A DNA stretch of 55,676 nt from Seminavis robusta (Eukaryota > Bacillariophyta > Bacillariophyceae > Naviculales > Naviculaceae). Position numbers and translations under genes: made by a program. This document shows, piece by piece, positions 32,021-41,988 of the stretch; the stretch's first letter is position 1, and each line of letters begins with the position of its first letter. The DNA is taken from assembly GCA_903772945.1 (NCBI GenBank), contig CAICTM010000629.1:1-55676 (forward strand), given 5' to 3'. The notes below the pieces were generated by a model. It saw nothing but the letters and a program-made list of their open reading frames with translations, was not told where the DNA came from and ran no database searches.

Positions 32021-32291
32021 GCTACATTGTGGTGCTGTTGACCCGCTGTCAAACTCTCACGCACTTTTTCAGCCTCAAAAAAGCTTCAAAAAGACCACCG
32101 AAAAATGAAAGGACGATTGCGAGCTGGTGCAAAAACCAGCCACCAGACTAGCTAGTAGACCTATTTGTAGTTCTGTGGTTGTCCAACGCAAAAGTGTTGG
32201 TGGTACAGAACAAAAGGACCCAAGCTGTCAAAACTTATAACCATGCAGTCAAACAACATAATGTGATGATGATCAACACTCAGCTGTGCCG

Positions 32292-35200
32292 ATGCCCAGT
32301 GATACTGATACTGGTGTGGCTGAGGCAGAAGAAAGCCATCCACAACCGCCAACAAGTCATACAGAAGCAACCAGAACACAGCGAGATCTCAATGAGTCAA
32401 CAACAGAATCACTTTCCGAAGAATTCAAGGTTATCAAAAAGGCTATCAGTGTAAGTGCTTCTGGTGGCGCCGAACATCAAAAGCTACTTGCTTTTGCACA
32501 AGAAGCAAGAGCATCCGAGGAAAACTCTAGTGAGACAGCCCCCCAAACTATGGAAGAAGGATTGGATCGTCTGGACCTAGCTAAACTTGTGGAATCACGG
32601 CTAAGAGATCCGGAGCTAGTGCAAGCAAACAAAGGCACGGAGGCTGCTTCAGCCATGACAGGGACACAGGGTTACGAGGAAGAAAGTTTATCTTCGCTCG
32701 ACCTGGTCAAAATAGTGGAGGCTCATCTCCAAGATGCAGGTCTCAACCGACATGAAAATAGTGCCACTCCAGAAGACAATTTGCCATTGACTGCTGTAGA
32801 TATCATTGAGAAGCAGGAGAATGAAGATGAGGCACAATCGTTTTTGACTGAAGGTTCTCCATCCGATGTAGACATGATTGAGCAGAAGAACCACCACGAG
32901 GAACAAAAAGTGAGCACTCTTTCAAGCACTGGACCTCTGTGGAAACTCAAGTCGTGCTACTTTTCGTCTCCTAAATCCTTTTGATCGTCTCCTATTTAAT
33001 GGATTTCGTCTCCTAAATATAGGAGACGAAACGGATCGTCTCCTAAATCTTTTGTCTCCTCTTAAAACGTCTCCTATTTTCAACGGATCGTCTCCTATTC
33101 TCAACGGATCGTCTCCTAAGTGTACCATGTAAACTGTATGGTATCGTCTCCTAAATCTTTCGGATCGTCTCCTATTTCGAAATTTTCGTCTCCTAATTGT
33201 AATGTCTCCTACTGAATCGCCTCTTAAATATAGGAGACGATTGCTTTCGTCTCTTAAATCATTTCGATCGTCTCCTATTCCTCGGTGTATCATCTCCTAA
33301 GTATTTTGCCACGAATGACGTTTCCACAGAGGTCCTGGAGAGGCCAACAAAATTGGACTCATTGACAACCATGTAGTTCGGGTCGATACGGTACAAAGTG
33401 ATGGCAATGATGGAATTTTGCCTGTGACACCAACCCAACCGAGTACTGCCAACAGAAGACCCCAATCACACCCAGGAGCCTACGCATGTGGAGGAAATTT
33501 TCAAGGCATCGAGGAAAATATGGAAACAGCAGAGACACAAGTTGAACCAGCGATTGCTCAACCACCTACGATCGAACTAGAAAATCACAATAGTGGCTTG
33601 GCTGTTGCCAATTTGGTTCAACAAGAGACAACCCCTCAGAATCTGCCCCAAGCTCAAGATTATAATCCGGACAACATCATCAACAACAGAAAAGAACGGA
33701 TGAAGCAATTCAAAACTAAAGTCCTCTTGGGATTCATTGCCTTCTTGGCCATCACTATCATTTTAGTAGCCATCCTGATTCCACCACATCAAGAGCGTCT
33801 TGTCCCAACAACCGCGCCTAGTGAGTCGCCCAGCAGCAACCCATCTCAGGGACCCTCGTCTTATTCAGAATACTGGCTATCACTTTTCCCTGATTCAACA
33901 GTCTCTGCAATTCTGGAGGACCCAGAATCTCCCCAGTCGACGGCATTCAAATGGCTCATGGAAGAGATTGACATTCTACACAACCTTACAGAAGAGAGAG
34001 TTGTACAACGTTTGGCACTTGCAACTTTCTATTTTGCCAACAGTGAAGAAAAATGGCAGTTCAGTGACAATTGGCTAAACCACAGTGTTCATGAGTGCAT
34101 TTGGTATTCAAGTTTAGAGCAATGGTATTACACTTCTGAGGCCAGCATACACATCCCACTGGATCACATCAACCCTTGCGAGCAAGATCCAACTGGATAT
34201 CTAGAGGATGGCATCTTGTACCATGGAGCTGGAATCATCAAGCACTTTTGGTTTTCATTGAATGACCTGCTGGGATCAGGGATCCCACCAGAGCTCTACT
34301 TGCTTACCGAACTTAGGAGCTTGGCTTTGGATGGATTGAACCTCACCAGCACCATCCCAGAAGAGCTCTCTGGTCTTCCCAGTTTGGAGTATATTTCCAT
34401 GAACAGTTGTGGCCTTTATGGCTCCATTCCTGCAGCACTTGGAAGCTTGTCAAAACTTGGAGTTATCTACTTTGCCTTCAACTCATTGACCGGCACTGTA
34501 AGTGGCAACCTATGATCTATCTGACGGATTGTTCTGCAATATCTTATTTTGTCAAATCATCTTTTCTTTCCACATTCTATGGTTCCCAGATTCCATCATC
34601 CCTGATTTCCCTTACCAACTCCATGAGAGGCATGGCTCTATTAGGAAATCAGCTGACAGGACCAGTACGTACATTATGAGTCTTGTGTTTTATGAATACA
34701 GTTTTCTGTTCTCATTACCTATTATTCATCTTGTAGTTATCAACAGAACTGGGTCTGCTGCCTGATTTACAGTTTATATGGTTTGGTGAAAACTTCTTCA
34801 CAGGGACCATTCCGAAAGAACTTGGGCAATTGACTTTCTTGGAAGTATTAGATCTTAACAGAAATATGTTGAGTGGCACTGTAAGTTTTTACATTGGTGT
34901 TTGGGGACAGGGTGCTTGGTTATTTGCATGTGTCCTACTAGCTAGCTGTGCTCAATGTTCTCTGTGATTTCCTTTAGATCCCAGTTGAGCTTGCAGCTCT
35001 TACGGACATGTTAGTTCTGCAACTGGACAACTCAGGTCTTTTAGGGACAATCCCTAGATGGCTTGGCAACATGGCATCCATGGACACCTTGTCACTGTCG
35101 GACAACTCCTTTACTGGGACTGTAAGTCTATTTTTTAGACATGTCAAGTTGCTTCTTCTTTTTAGCATGAAGTCCGTGGTTTCTTTTCCCCCCTCTAGAT

Positions 35201-35663
35201 CCCAACAGAACTTGGCCTGCTAGCAAAGTTGTCTAGTTTGTGGCTTGGTGCGAATGCATTGTCGGGCACAGTCCCAAGTGAATTTGGAAAGTGTGAGCAA
35301 GTGCTCGTGTTGACCTTGGAAATGAATGACCTAACAGGAACCGTTCCCACAGAGTTTGGTGTACTTACAGGTTTAATTCTGTTGTGGCTGCATGACAATG
35401 ATTTGACAGGCACAGTGCCCTTGGAACTCGGCATTGTTCCTTTCTCTGCACCTTATGGTGAAGTCTGGTTGCATGGAAATCATCTTTCGGGCATTATCCC
35501 TGAGAGCTTGTGTTCTGCCAACAACCTTACTTTTGACTGCAGCAACCTGCTCTGTGGATGTGACTGGTGTAACTGTTCTAGTATGAGTATGGTGCTGTTG
35601 GAAGTCAAGGATCAGAAAAGTGATGGTCAGCTTGTGGGTGAGGAGAGCCAGCCCTCCACCTGA
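32292..35663 (+). CDS. Membrane-anchored LRR receptor-like protein (six exons, 880 aa)
   Basis: Inferred exons: 32,292-32,938; 33,330-34,497; 34,590-34,664; 34,737-34,880; 34,978-35,121; 35,199-35,663. All introns are GT-AG and all joins keep frame. The product has an acidic cytosolic N-terminus (about 345 residues), one transmembrane helix (about 346-366, VLLGFIAFLAITIILVAIL) and a Ser/Pro stalk. A conserved capping segment (LALATFYFAN, then W..HSVHECIW) precedes about 11 plant-type LRRs (L..L.L..N.LTGTIP). The C-terminal cap is Cys-rich (CSNLLCGCDWCNC). No kinase domain is present, so this is a receptor-like or adhesion protein, probably at the cell surface. The frame could also open at a GTG at 32,286, but ATG at 32,292 is preferred. 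Intron 1 is a repeat element. Confidence 0.88.
32932..33334. mobile_element. Inverted-repeat element acting as intron 1 (introner-like)
   Basis: The ends are inverted copies of 15-16 bp (GACCTCTGTGGAAAC and its complement), flanked by CTG on both sides as a 3-bp target duplication. The interior holds 13 forward GTCTCCT cores and two inverted ones; 33,004-33,031 is a 12-bp perfect stem with an AATA loop. The coding frame is open up to the left end and reopens at the right end in a different phase. Splicing from the GT at 32,939 to the AG at 33,329, both inside the terminal repeats, removes 391 nt and restores the frame exactly, leaving 15 extra coding bases. See findings. Confidence 0.7.
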
Positions 35664-36070
35664 ATGGGGAATGAATGGCTGTTTGTGGGGATAGTCACAC
35701 TATACTTATTTACTAGTCCATGTAGAAGAGTCAATAGTGACTCTTGCCTGGCGAACCCGTGCATGCGCCTTCATTTGCCTTCTCCGGGTGCTTGAGGCAA
35801 CTGAAAGCTCTCAACATTTACCGTTCTACATCGTACATAGATCATAGATTGCCAGTGTCGCTGATACGACCCCTTCGAGATATTGCCTGCTCGGGGCCCC
35901 ACGCAGCTCGAACTTCAACAAATTTTCTCCTTTCCTGGATCCTTGCGTTTGCTTCCAGAAACGAGTCTATGAGTCCAGTTGAGTTGTTCGTTGCGCAATC
36001 GCCTGCCAGATGCTCGGCGAAAAGCCATGGGCCCATGCCCACGTGTCGCTTTGAGGTCATCCTGTTTATT
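35664..36070. other. 3' flank of the LRR gene up to the LTR
   Basis: Short overlapping frames occur on both strands (for example 35,744-36,076 + and 35,842-36,060 -), but none has a recognisable motif. Probably 3' UTR plus spacer. Confidence 0.4.
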
Positions 36071-36309
36071 TGCTAGTAATACTGCAGCTTATTGGGGAGT
36101 AATTTGGTTTTAGATTAAGCTGAAAAGCAAAAGTGAGGATTTTCTGGTGGTGCATAGCAATTCTTGTGATTGAATTGGATATAAGGACCCCCGTAACACT
36201 TTAGACCTAAAACTCCCTCGGTTCCTTGCATGATCAATTGCATGCGAACCGGACTAGATGATAATACACGAGTCAATAGTAAAGAGGTGTCAGGTATGTT
36301 CCTCCAACA
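36071..36309 (-). repeat. LTR-like repeat, 239 bp (copy 3)
   Basis: Plus-strand ends TGCTAG...CCAACA. About 90% like the copies in the palindrome arms. TATATCC and CCCAATAAGC on the minus strand could be TATA and poly(A) signals. Confidence 0.75.
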
Positions 36310-36326
36310 CACTCCTGCACGGTGCC

Positions 36327-39300
36327 CTAAGTGGCTACCGTGGAACGAATAAAATAAATTAGGCAATCAAACAAGGGGTGGATGCCCCATGATGAAAGCC
36401 CTGTGCTCGTGGAAGAGCTTGCCCTGAAGGGGCTTCGTGAAAAAATCTCCACGCATCTCCAAGGTTGGGCAGTACACAACTCTAAGGTTGCCTTTTCCAA
36501 TCTGGTCATGATAAAAAAGAAACGAATGTTGATAGCCCGAGTTCTTTTGCCCGAACTGCCTTTGCCATTCTCGGCAAGAATGATCGTGCTTTTGTTGTCC
36601 TGCATGAGGATGTTGTCCTTCACAACGATCCCTGCTCTTCAAGGAACAACTTTGCCCACAACATGGGCGACATGACATCGTCAGCTCCAATCATTCCGCT
36701 TCCGTGCTGCTCCTCGAATTCAATTTCTGTTTCGCAGAACACAGACAGCACCCGCCACTTCCAAAGGACATGACTCCTCCTGTATGGGAACGTAATCAGG
36801 ATGGACTGCAAATGATGCATCACCCACCAAGTGATGATGCGTATGTCATCAATGTGTAGGATCAACTTGTCCTGCGCCGTCTGATCCAAAAACTTAGGCC
36901 TTGGACCAACTTGTCCCAATCATCAGATGTTGGGCTTCTGACACGAGTGCATAACACAGTAGTGAGAGTCTGCACATCTGGTCGAGCACGCTTGCACAGG
37001 AACAACAGCTTGGCTGCAAAGGTATGATAGGTTTCCCTGTTCTTGTCATTCAGGATGGTGCCATCACCAGAGCTGAATAGGTCAGCAGGAGCTGCACTTG
37101 GTCCTTTTTCATTGCCCCAAGTCCACTGGAAACTCTGAGAACATCTTCTTGATTAATATATCATTCATGATCAACCTTTCCTGGGTCGGAAAAGTCCACC
37201 GTCATCCCCAAGTAGTCATGCTTTGGACCACGGGTTGCCTTCACCGGCTCCATAGGTTCCATACCTAGCGTTGAACCATTCCAAAGTCGGTATTCACCAA
37301 CTTCATTCTGTGGCTTGACATTAGATGTCAACATGGAATCGGATTGTTTGTTGGTACCTTCGATCATCGGTTGGCCACACAAGGATCGTATTGGTTGAAC
37401 ACAAATCCAATTTGCTCGAGGCACTTCTGAATAGCTTGTACAAAGAAGTGCTGCCAAACCATGCCATAAATGGCTCTCCCACGACAACATAGAGGAAGGA
37501 CGTCCCTTTTGTATGTCGAAAGAGGCATATGTGTCAGGATCAATTTCGACAAGTAAATCTGCAAGGGTTCCCTCAATGATCTGAGGACCCTGTCTTCACC
37601 TTGTTTGACTTTTGGCATCGGGTTTGGATGAACGCATTGGGAACATCAGGGACATCACTCCCTATCTTCAGATGCATCGACAACACATGGATACATCAAA
37701 CCCTCAAGTGAAACTTTGGGCTTCTGGCATCTTTTTCTGATGGTACACCCTTGTAGGTTTCCCATTGTAGATGCACGGGCCTTGACCGTGCCATCCCTTT
37801 TCTCATCACACAACATGAGTGCCATTTGTGCCTTTTTCAATTCAGAATCACTGCATTTGTTTGGGTCGACTGGCTGAAAACACTCTGCTGTGTAGCTGGT
37901 CCATCTCTTTGAGCGCCGCCTTTCTGGCTTTGTTGCCCCACACTTTCAGACCTGGGTAGAAGATGTTGTTGGGCATGGCTGCTCTCATCATTGACTTCTG
38001 CTGTGGCATCCTGTGATTGCAGGGTCCATGAACAAGCTAGGTGCTTGCTTGTCTCTGTCTCTACAGTAGTGGTTGCTTCCTTCGTCATCTTGGACGAGGT
38101 TACTCCTTTCTTTGCTTCGGCTGTAGCAATCCGGCTGAACGTCTAATTCCAACTCGGGGAAGCTTGGAGCCTTGGCTGGCCCAGCGAGGTTTCCATCATT
38201 GGTATCCACTGCTGGTGCCGTCTCTTCAACTGTAGGGTTGTCTGGACTTGTTCTTGTTGGGATTCCTTGAATCCCTTCTTCTCCTTCTTCATCGGAGTCA
38301 ATGTCTGTTGCATACTTGTTGTGCCTTGGTACTAGCCCTGGGGGTTCCATCCTCATTCATCTGATTCCGTGGATTCCACTGAATCTTCGTCCGAGAGTCC
38401 ATAGCTTGGGGTAGCTCTCATTTCCATTGACACCATCCACTTCCTGCAGGCAAACCTACAGGTAAAAAATTCACAAAGTCACGGTTGAAAGATTAGTGGT
38501 TTCTACCCTCACGTATGCCTTCTTTTCGACACATCAATAACTGACGAGGCATCGGCAGGATGGGACATGCTGCGCGTGATACTCAAAGGTGACAGATCAT
38601 CACACTGTGTCCACCTTTGTGGTTGTCCATCAAGGGACGGAGATAGATGCAATCCAATCGCCTGGGCTCCATGAATTGAGCTTTCTGGTTCGTTGAAGCG
38701 AACAATAGCTCCCAAAAGTTACTAATATCTTTGTAGCTTGTTGTCCGACCCTCCAAGATCTTCCTGGGAGGATACACTTTAGATTCCATCAAGCGCGGGG
38801 AAGAGGTTGAGTTACAATTAACATCGTACACCAATTCCACATCATCACCTTTGGCATCACCATGAACGGGGTTGAATGCCAGGCTGCGCGGATGCGCTCC
38901 TTCAAGGTGCGGATGTTCCGCTCGGCGGGACCACTGTGAGTCTGAGCCGCTCCTGGTTGAGCTTGAGCTCCATGTCGTCTTGACAGGATCCATCAGGCTC
39001 TTGAACTCAGGTCCACTGGATTTCTTTGATCTAGAAATCATTATTTCCGTACGATAAAAAATCTTGTCAATGCGGCATAGAATGATTTTCCTTTCCTGTT
39101 GGTCAGGTAGGCTATTCGCGGTGTCGGATTTGCAAGTCAGTGATGCTAGAAGCAATCTCACAGACATAAAACACAACCATCATCCGGTCAGGAACCTGGT
39201 GGTGCCACCAGCTCATCCGTACAGTATGAATACTGTCGGTCACTGGTGGCGGGCGGCTGGTGTAGTAGAGCCCTTGGCTGCCCATGTCGCTCCCGAAAAA

Positions 39301-40150
39301 TAATTCGGCGCGATCGATTCCTCCAACTTGACGGGACAATCGAATTTGACCAGTCCTGATCATGTTGCGGTATCCCTCCAAAGGTGGGCGCTGGAGGTTG
39401 TGGTACAATTTCTTGCGAGAAATGCCCCCTTGGCTTGTTCTTGGTAAAGCCTTCGAGGTTGCCCTCCACCGTCTGGACCAAATGCTGGAACTCGGTGGAA
39501 ACTGGTTTAGTTGGGCCATGTGATCCAGCAGGTCTTGCTCAATCAACACGCCATACAGACCTTTGGCGGTCCTCCATACCTGGTATGGATCCCAGTTGGG
39601 GGTAGTGGTAGATGGCGTCGTCGACTCTTGAGTCCTGAGGACATAGGATCCATCTGTGCCCTGACGCAGTCATCCACAACAAGAGACAAAGCGTTGATAT
39701 TTGCGATGCCTCCTGGATTGGATAACCATTGCCGTAAGGTTTGTCACCTTCTTTGGTAAGCTTGGTGCTTCCAACATTGTGGCCATCTCGATTGGTTGGG
39801 AGGAGCCGCTGCGCGACAATCATGTCCTGGTTCAAGACAGTTCGGATGGAACTGCCACTGTCGGGATACACTGTGTTTGCTCCATCAGGAATGAGGTTCT
39901 TGACCGACACTCCTGCAAGATTTGGCTCTGCCACTCCTGTGAGTCGGCATCTGCCACTCCTGGGAACTCAAACGACAATTGATGGTTCTGTTCTTCGACT
40001 GAAAGTGAGTCTTGGTTTTGGAAATCTTCATAACAGTTGCCTCGCTGATTCTTCCCGCTGACGCCGGCTGGGTCCACGGTACAAGCAGCGGAATCATCTC
40101 TGATCCAGCTGTATCGGAACAGCAGCTCTGTCATCGTCTTGGCCACTCCA
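36327..40150 (-). pseudogene. Ty1/copia polyprotein remnants
   Basis: On the minus strand: a protease-like region with VYPDSGSS (about 39,850-39,880), GAG-pre-integrase and integrase start (about 39,190-39,480), integrase C-terminal part with ERNIRTLKERI (about 38,890-38,930), a Glu/Thr-rich linker (about 37,840-38,360), reverse transcriptase with IGFVFNQYDPCVANR (about 37,370-37,410) and RNase H with MQDNKSTIILAENGKGS (about 36,550-36,610). The order is copia. Each part is frameshifted. The family is different from the element in the palindrome arms, judging by the RT and RNase H wording. Confidence 0.8.
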
Positions 40151-40397
40151 GGGATGATCCTTCGAAGGGATCTGTGTGAAGACGTGTCAGGGTGGGCAGA
40201 ACGACTGACAATTATATTATGTGTATCATTGTACCGCTGGAGGATAAGGTCGGCATCCGATGCTTACACCGTCAGGACCTCCTCAGCAAGCTGATCATGG
40301 CCGTTGCCGGAGTGATAGCTTTCTTCGGTGATGTCTCATATGCCTCCACTCCTCTGCATAAAGTGGGAGCGCTCAAGGAAATCGTAGCGAATGTCCC

Positions 40398-40580
40398 CAG
40401 TCAATGGAAGCTTCCGCTCACTGTCGAGGTGGAATCATCCTGCCCATCAGGGGCGGGACTCCTCGACTTGATGGTGCTGGAAGTGGAACTGCATGACCCT
40501 GCCGCGCAGCCTGGGAGGCTTGGCTTGACATGGGGAACTGCTGAAAGTTCGACTGGCTCGTAGGAGGTGGAGGGGACTAC
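40398..40580 (-). repeat. Inverted repeat within copia gag, left copy
   Basis: About 180 bp matching the reverse complement of 41,066-41,243 at roughly 90% or better. It encodes a Gln/His/Ser-rich gag segment (SSQASQAARQGHAV in the right copy). Confidence 0.85.
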
Positions 40581-40599
40581 AAGAAGGAAGATTTGGAGA

Positions 40600-41287
40600 T
40601 TACCAGAAGACCGTTGAGGCAGCCTATGCCATGACGGTACCATCCAGTTCCCTATACCCTTGATCATCTTAGAGAGACGCTGTCCCATGACAGATTCAAG
40701 CCCAGCAAGGAATGGTTGGACCAACGGAAGGCCAAGGACCGGAAGCCATATTCCAATCCAAGCCACTCCTTTTGATCACAAGACGATGAAGGAAGGGCTC
40801 CCAGTGCTGTCTTCTACCAGCAGTCACAGCCAGGCGAAGCCTGCTAATGTTGTGGAAGCCAGATCACAAACTTCCACAGTGCCAGGTGAAGTCGAAGATC
40901 CCCAAGCCTGAATGGGCCATCAACAAGTTCAATGGCATGAAAAAGTCCTTCATGCCACATACCACCAACACCAGATGCAGTTACTCCAAGGAGTGCCCAA
41001 CACAGTGGTGACGGCGCCAGCTCCAGCTCCAGCTGGAGCTCTTCGAGCAGGAGTGGATTCAGGGTCCCTCCACCTCCTACAGCCAGTCGAACTTTCAGCA
41101 TCCCATGTCAAGCCAAGCCTCCCAGGCTGCGCGGCAGGGTCATGCAGTTCACTTCCAGCACCATCAAGTCGATGGAGTCCCGCCCCTGATGGGCAGAGAT
41201 GACTCCACCTCAGACAGTGAGCCGGAAGCTTCCATTGACTGGGGAGCATTCGCTACCGATTTCCTTGGAGGAGTAATTTGGTTTTAG
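40600..41287 (+). pseudogene. Plus-strand copia gag fragment
   Basis: Read on the plus strand, about 40,850-40,900 gives KPDHKLPQC next to an upstream Cys, the look of a CCHC nucleocapsid knuckle. It is followed by KIPKPEWAINK and, after 40,990, Gln-rich gag sequence that ends by running into the LTR. The neighbouring pol remnants are on the other strand, so this fragment has been inverted or joined from a second element. Confidence 0.5.
41066..41243 (+). repeat. Inverted repeat within copia gag, right copy
   Basis: Partner of 40,398-40,580; the two are separated by about 485 bp. Confidence 0.85.
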
Positions 41288-41486
41288 ATTAAGCTGAAAA
41301 GCAAAAGTGAGGATTTTCTGGTGGTGCATAGCAATTCTTGTGATTGAATTGGATATAAGGACCCCCGTAACACTTTAGACCTAAAACTCCCTCGGTTCCT
41401 TGCATGATCAATTTGCATGCGAACCGGACTAGATGATTAATACACGAGTCAATAGTAAAGAGGTGTCAGGTATGTTTCCTCCAACA
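41270..41486 (-). repeat. LTR-like repeat, truncated (copy 4)
   Basis: Lacks about 25 bp at the end facing gag but keeps the exact outer terminus CCTCCAACA. Sequence is nearly identical to copy 3. Confidence 0.75.
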
Positions 41487-41522
41487 CGTCCCGACCGGAC
41501 CAATGTGGCAAGATAAGTATCT

Positions 41523-41973
41523 GGAGCGTTCCTCAATCGTGCATGAAACCGACCCTAAAATAGGGTCGGATTTAGGGTCGGATTCCCTTTAGGGTCGGGT
41601 TTCGAAACCGACCCTAAAAATAGGGACGTTTTCTGAAAAATAGGGACGGTTTCTGAAAAACCGTCCCTAATTTAGGGTCGGGTTTCGTTTTAGGGTTCGG
41701 TTTGAAAAACGTCCCTAAATAGAAATGGGACTGCCTGGTAAATACATTGAAAACGCACCAATATTAGTGTCGGGTTTCGAAACCGACCCTAAAAATAGGG
41801 ACGTTTTCTGAAAAATAGGGACGGTTTCTGAAAAAACGTCCCTAATTTAGGGACGGGTTTCGATTTAGGGTCGGGTTTCGAAACCGTCCCTATATTTAAG
41901 GACGAATTCCCCCAAACCGTCCCTAAATTAGGGTCGGATTTTTAAAAAGTCATGCACGATTGAGGAACGCTCC
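41523..41973. mobile_element. MITE-like foldback element with 24-bp perfect terminal inverted repeats
   Basis: The ends are perfect 24-bp inverted copies (41,523-41,546 and 41,950-41,973; the repeat begins GGAGCGTTCCTCAATCGTGC). The 400-bp interior consists of short palindromic units built on TAGGGTCGG/CCGACCCTA and AGGGACG/CGTCCCT, and a segment of about 105 bp is repeated directly (about 41,593 and 41,768). No coding capacity. It sits 15 bp beyond the stop codon of the 547-aa LRR gene, so it probably lies in its 3' UTR. No clear target duplication was seen. Confidence 0.85.
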
Positions 41974-41988
41974 TGTACGGTATTGATA

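Larger units (their letters stand above)
24468..32050. mobile_element. Composite element bounded by 30-bp terminal inverted repeats
   Basis: The left end (24,468-24,497) and right end (32,021-32,050) are inverted copies differing at one base; the shared core includes GTCAACAGCACCACAATG. Between them lie a duplicated 0.67-kb segment, a transposase-like relic and a nested gypsy element. Removing the 4.5-kb gypsy insertion leaves about 3 kb, a plausible size for a DNA transposon. No target-site duplication is visible at the outer ends, so it may have been rearranged. The superfamily cannot be assigned from what survives. Confidence 0.6.
36071..41486 (-). mobile_element. Rearranged Ty1/copia element with LTRs
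   Basis: A complete LTR-like repeat at 36,071-36,309 and a truncated one at 41,270-41,486 lie in the same orientation around minus-strand copia coding remnants. Read on the minus strand, the RNase H end is followed within about 20 nt by a complete LTR starting TGTTGGAGG, as expected of a 3' LTR. The 5' side is disturbed: an inverted gag fragment sits between gag and the 5' LTR. No clear target duplication surrounds the whole. Confidence 0.7.

Noticed and set aside
32955..33300. Regularly recurring GTCTCCT units taken as a CRISPR-like array
   Set aside because: Spacing is irregular (about 12-40 nt), repeats are 7-12 nt and occur in both orientations, and the context is a eukaryotic gene. A repeat-filled intron element explains it better.
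35744..36076. 110-codon plus-strand frame as an extra exon of the LRR gene
   Set aside because: The LRR protein already ends in its Cys-rich cap at a stop codon (35,663), and the frame overlaps an antisense frame of similar quality.
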